Positions 60,991-64,000 of a stretch of DNA of 64,000 nucleotides are shown piece by piece. Each line of letters opens with the position of its first letter. The stretch's first letter is position 1. A model generated the notes under the pieces. It did no database searches and had not been told where the DNA came from. It worked only from the letters and a program-made list of their open reading frames with translations. The stretch is from Dysidea avara (lineage: Eukaryota; Porifera; Demospongiae; Dictyoceratida; Dysideidae), in NCBI RefSeq assembly GCF_963678975.1, contig NC_089273.1, forward strand, positions 7,316,614-7,380,613, read 5' to 3'. Both the position numbers and the translations under genes were made by a program.

Positions 60991-61104
60991 TAACCGATTT
61001 TTGTAAAGTTACAGAATGCAGATATTCCATTCCAATGTTGAGATATGACTAGCTTTGTGATGGAATAAGTTTGTGGCCATATGCCTTGTGTTTCAGACTA
61101 CATT

Positions 61105-61467
61105 CTGTTCTGTGAATACTATACTGGGAGTCAGAAACATGTAACTAAAATGTGAAGAATGCAGAAAAAATTCCAGGTCCAGTGATGATTTGATCCCCCG
61201 CAACATGCAGCCTAAGCATGTGTCAAGGGAGCCACAACAACTGGGATCTGAGATCTTCTCTGCATTCAGTCTGCACCTAAACATTGACTTCTCGCTAGCA
61301 AGTGGTTTTATTCTGTGAATGCTATCCCACTAAAGGACCTATATACAGTAGGCTAAAACCTGTGATATGTACATATCAGAATAGAAATTGCATTTACTGT
61401 ATGTAATACATCACACTGACACACATAACACATGTGCAAGTGTGCATGTAAGTGAACTACATATATA
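61105..61467. other. Gene-free stretch
   Basis: Nothing recognisable. Confidence 0.45.
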
Positions 61468-61716
61468 GGTGATTCTAAGGGAGGCCCCCCTGCAGAAAAA
61501 TAACTTTGGGAAAATTTGCAGTACAGATTGGCATTGGTATTTTTAAGCATAAATTTTAGGCTGTTTTCAAGCCTCCAAATTACAAAAATCCTGCAGCTTC
61601 TGGGGGTTGCACCCCCAGAATCCCCCCCTGAAATTCTATTTTATATTATAGCCATACAACAATAGTCATGCTGTTCCCCACTTGGCCCTCTGTACGCCAG
61701 GTCTAGAATCGCCACT
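61468..61716. mobile_element. Probable MITE with GTGATTCTA ends
   Basis: TAGGTGATTCTAAGGGAGGC at the left and the inverse of AGTGGCGATTCTAGACCTGG at the right, with G/C-rich CCCCCC stretches inside. Ends resemble hAT-type short elements. Borders approximate. Confidence 0.4.
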
Positions 61717-61882
61717 AACTACACTATGTACGGAACCATGTGTGGTATACAAACATTTAAATATCTTGATTTGTCACAAAAATAAATGATTTAGAATATT
61801 AATAAATTTTATGCATCAATAATTCACGTAAAATAGTGCAGTAATAGTATTGTGGTACTCATGTATGTATGTTACGTACATA

Positions 61883-62740
61883 TCAAAACACACAGTAGTG
61901 TGTCGTACGGCCCAAGAAGCCGGCGCGCCACACCATGAGTATATTAACAGGAAGAAAGAAAACGTCATTTTCACACTTTTGTATCTCGGTGATACCTTAT
62001 CTGATTGAAACCAAATTTGCTGCAGAGTTGCCCACCAGCTAGGGAAGTCTACATTCCAAATTTGAAGGAAATCACTCAAGCCATTTCCGAGATACGAGCG
62101 GCCAACGTTTCATTTTTTTTCTTCTTCTTCGTCTTTTCGCACACTTGCAAAAAATTGCTATAAAATGCAAACGCGTACTCTGATCGCCTTGAAATTTAGC
62201 AGACAGAAAGGGGGTCCAAAGGCGAATCCTAGCATCACATTTGGTGCAAATCCGATGAATTATTCAGGAGTTATGACCGATTATTCGCGTAAAACAAGAT
62301 CAATTTGTTGTCACGCCTACAGGGTAAACTGCTTCATGGAATGAGTTGAAAATTGCTATGTAGATGGAGTAACCATCGTAAGAGTGCCTTTTGGTGGCGT
62401 GAAAGGAATCGAGATAAAAACCACGGAGATATAACACAAAACCCAACCTGTGTCACAATTACGCTATCAATTTTTAAGAATAAAAAAGGATTAGTTTTCA
62501 CGCCTACTAGGCAAACCGCTTAGAGCAATGAGCTGAAAATCGGTGTATAGCTGGAATAATCTTCATTGAAAGTACTTGCAGTAGTATAGAAGAATTGGAT
62601 TACAAACCACTGAGTTACGATTCGAAAGCCAACTCCGTGTAGCAAATGCAAGATCGAGATACTCTAATAGAACAGTCACCCTAATAGAGCATTCAGCTAA
62701 TTTATTTACTCCATTATAAAATTCTATTACATTACAAGTT
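61883..62740 (+). mobile_element. Candidate Helitron-like repeat, copy 2 (head)
   Basis: Collinear with 10438-11330: TCAAAACACAC and GTGTGT hairpin, CGGCCCAAGAAGCCGGCGCG, GAGTATATTAACAGGAAG, TTTCCGAGATACGAGCG, CAAACCGCTTAGAGCAATGA and ACTCTAATAGAACAGTCACC, then the 31-bp satellite. No protein is encoded; 61816-62079 is a spurious minus-strand frame. Confidence 0.6.
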
Positions 62741-64000
62741 ATTCTGTAGGGAGTTCAGCTGCAAACAGTTAATCTTATAGACAGTTCAGCAAGAAGCAAG
62801 TCACCCTGTGGAAAGTTAAGCTACAAATATATCACTGCAGAGATTCAGAACATTACAAGTCACACTGAAGAGAGTTCAGCTATAAACAAGTCATGCACCC
62901 TGTAGAGAATTCACCTACAATTAAGTCACTCTCTAGAGAATTCAGCTACACACAAGTCATTGTGGAGAGAGTTCAGCTACAAACAAATTACCCTGTAGAG
63001 AGATCAGCTACAAATAAACACTTTGCAGAGAGTTCAGCTACAAACAAATCAACCTTTAGAGCGATCAGCAACAAACAAATCAACTTGTAGAGAGATCAGC
63101 TAGAAACAAATCAATCTGCAGAGAGATCAGCTACAAACAAATCAGCTTGTAAAGAGATCAGTTACACACAAAGAGATAAGCTAGAAACAAATCACCCTGT
63201 AGAGAGTTCAGCTACAAAAAAATCACCCTGTAGAGACGTCAGCCAGAAACTAGACACAATGTAAGGAGTTCAGCTACAAGTAAATCACCCTGTAGAAAGT
63301 TCAGCTAAAACAAATCAACCTGCAGAGAGATCAGCTACAAACAAATCACTTTATAGAGAGTTCAGCTACAAATAAATTACCCTGTAGAGACATCGGCTAC
63401 AAACACATCAACCTGCAGAGAAATCAGCTACAAACAAATCACCCTGTAGAGAGATCAGATAGAAACTAGACACAATGAAAGGAGTTCAACTACAAACAAA
63501 TCACCCTGTAGAGCTATCAGCTAGAAACAAATCACCCTGAAGAGAGGTCAGCTACAAACAAATCACCCTGTAGAGAGATAAGCTACAAACAAATCACCCT
63601 GAAGAGAGGTCAGCTACAAACAAATCAACCTGTAGAGAGTCCAGCTACAAACAAATCACCCTGTAGAGACATCAGCTAGAAACTAGACACAATGTAAGGA
63701 GTTCAGCTACAAGCAAATCACCCTGTAGAGAGTTCAGCTACAAACAAATCAACCTGCAGAGAGATCAGCTACAAACAAATCACCCTGTAGAGAGATCAGC
63801 TAGTGGCTAGAAACTAGATACAATGTAAGGGGTTCAGTTACAAGCAAATCACCCTTTAGTGAGTTCAGCTACAAACAAATCAACCTGCAGTGAGATCACC
63901 TACAAAACAGCACCTTGTACAGACTTCAGTTACAAACAAATTACCCTGTAGAGAAATCGGCTAGAAGAATTCACCTTGTAGAGAGTTCAGCAACAAAGAA
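62741..64000 (+). repeat. 31-bp tandem satellite, array 2 (continues beyond the window)
   Basis: About forty units of the type CAGCTACAAACAAATCACCC TGTAGAGAGTT, with two alternating endings (GAGAGTTCAG and GAGAGATCAG) and a recurring variant AGAAACTAGACACAATGTAA at 63250, 63470, 63680 and 63810 that suggests higher-order repetition. The open frame at 62893-63090 is only satellite read through. Confidence 0.95.

Larger units (their letters stand above)
58097..61104. mobile_element. Interrupted MITE (GGGCATGTGG family, copy 4) hosting a foldback transposon
   Basis: The left part (TGTGAGGGCATGTGAAAACA, GAACATGCTGGCACAT) and the right part near 60999-61095 (TACAGAATGCAGATATTCCA, GTTTGTGGCCATATGCC) match the two halves of the family seen at 2928-3178. 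Between them lie a small MITE-like piece (58180-58370) and the 2.6-kb foldback transposon. The outer right end is decayed, so the border is approximate. Confidence 0.6.

Noticed and set aside
62741-64000. Regular short repeats that could suggest a CRISPR array
   Set aside because: The units are directly abutting 31-bp satellite monomers with diverged sequence and no unique spacers; the surroundings are animal-type repeats and a spliced gene.

Overview
The window looks like an AT-rich, gene-poor, repeat-crowded stretch of an early-branching animal genome, most likely a sponge. The grounds are a spliced gene for a pectin-lyase-fold/Pmp-repeat membrane protein of a kind expanded in sponges and cnidarians, DNA-transposon proteins of families common in cnidarians and sponges, and very dense MITEs and foldback repeats. 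The species call is inference. The single 200-N run (42964-43163) looks like a scaffold gap.

Layout. 1-3450: a diverged tandem duplication, each copy with its own MITE insertion. 3800-14535: nested repeats, including a 2.8-kb transposon with ~270-bp inverted ends that carries the N-terminal half of a transposase-like protein, a candidate Helitron-like repeat with a 31-bp satellite tail, and a 1.5-kb long-TIR element inside that tail. 15564-20514: the only convincing host gene, a two-exon gene for a ~1485-aa secreted-and-membrane protein with twelve exact 90-bp internal repeats. 20515-26716: mostly empty sequence with a few MITEs and a tRNA-like sequence. 26717-33820: a decayed 7.1-kb CACTA/EnSpm-like transposon with two divergent genes, each disrupted by a younger MITE with a clear target-site duplication. 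34109-51005: a 16.9-kb near-perfect palindrome with ~8.3-kb arms, flanked by a 6-bp direct repeat (TATCAG) and sitting in satellite sequence. Its centre is a 43/27-bp minisatellite that reverses orientation. 51006-64000: tRNA-like SINE pieces, several MITEs with TGTGAC ends, a 2.6-kb foldback transposon carrying the C-terminal part of the same broad transposase family seen at 5202, and a second copy of the candidate Helitron-like repeat with its satellite running off the window.

No host operon or pathway can be read here. The main biology is layered transposition: many insertions are supported by target-site duplications, reconstructed empty sites, or an uninterrupted related copy in the same window. 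The strongest candidate for something undescribed is the giant palindromic element, which behaves like a single insertion although no protein in it is recognisable. An assembly fold-back must be excluded first.
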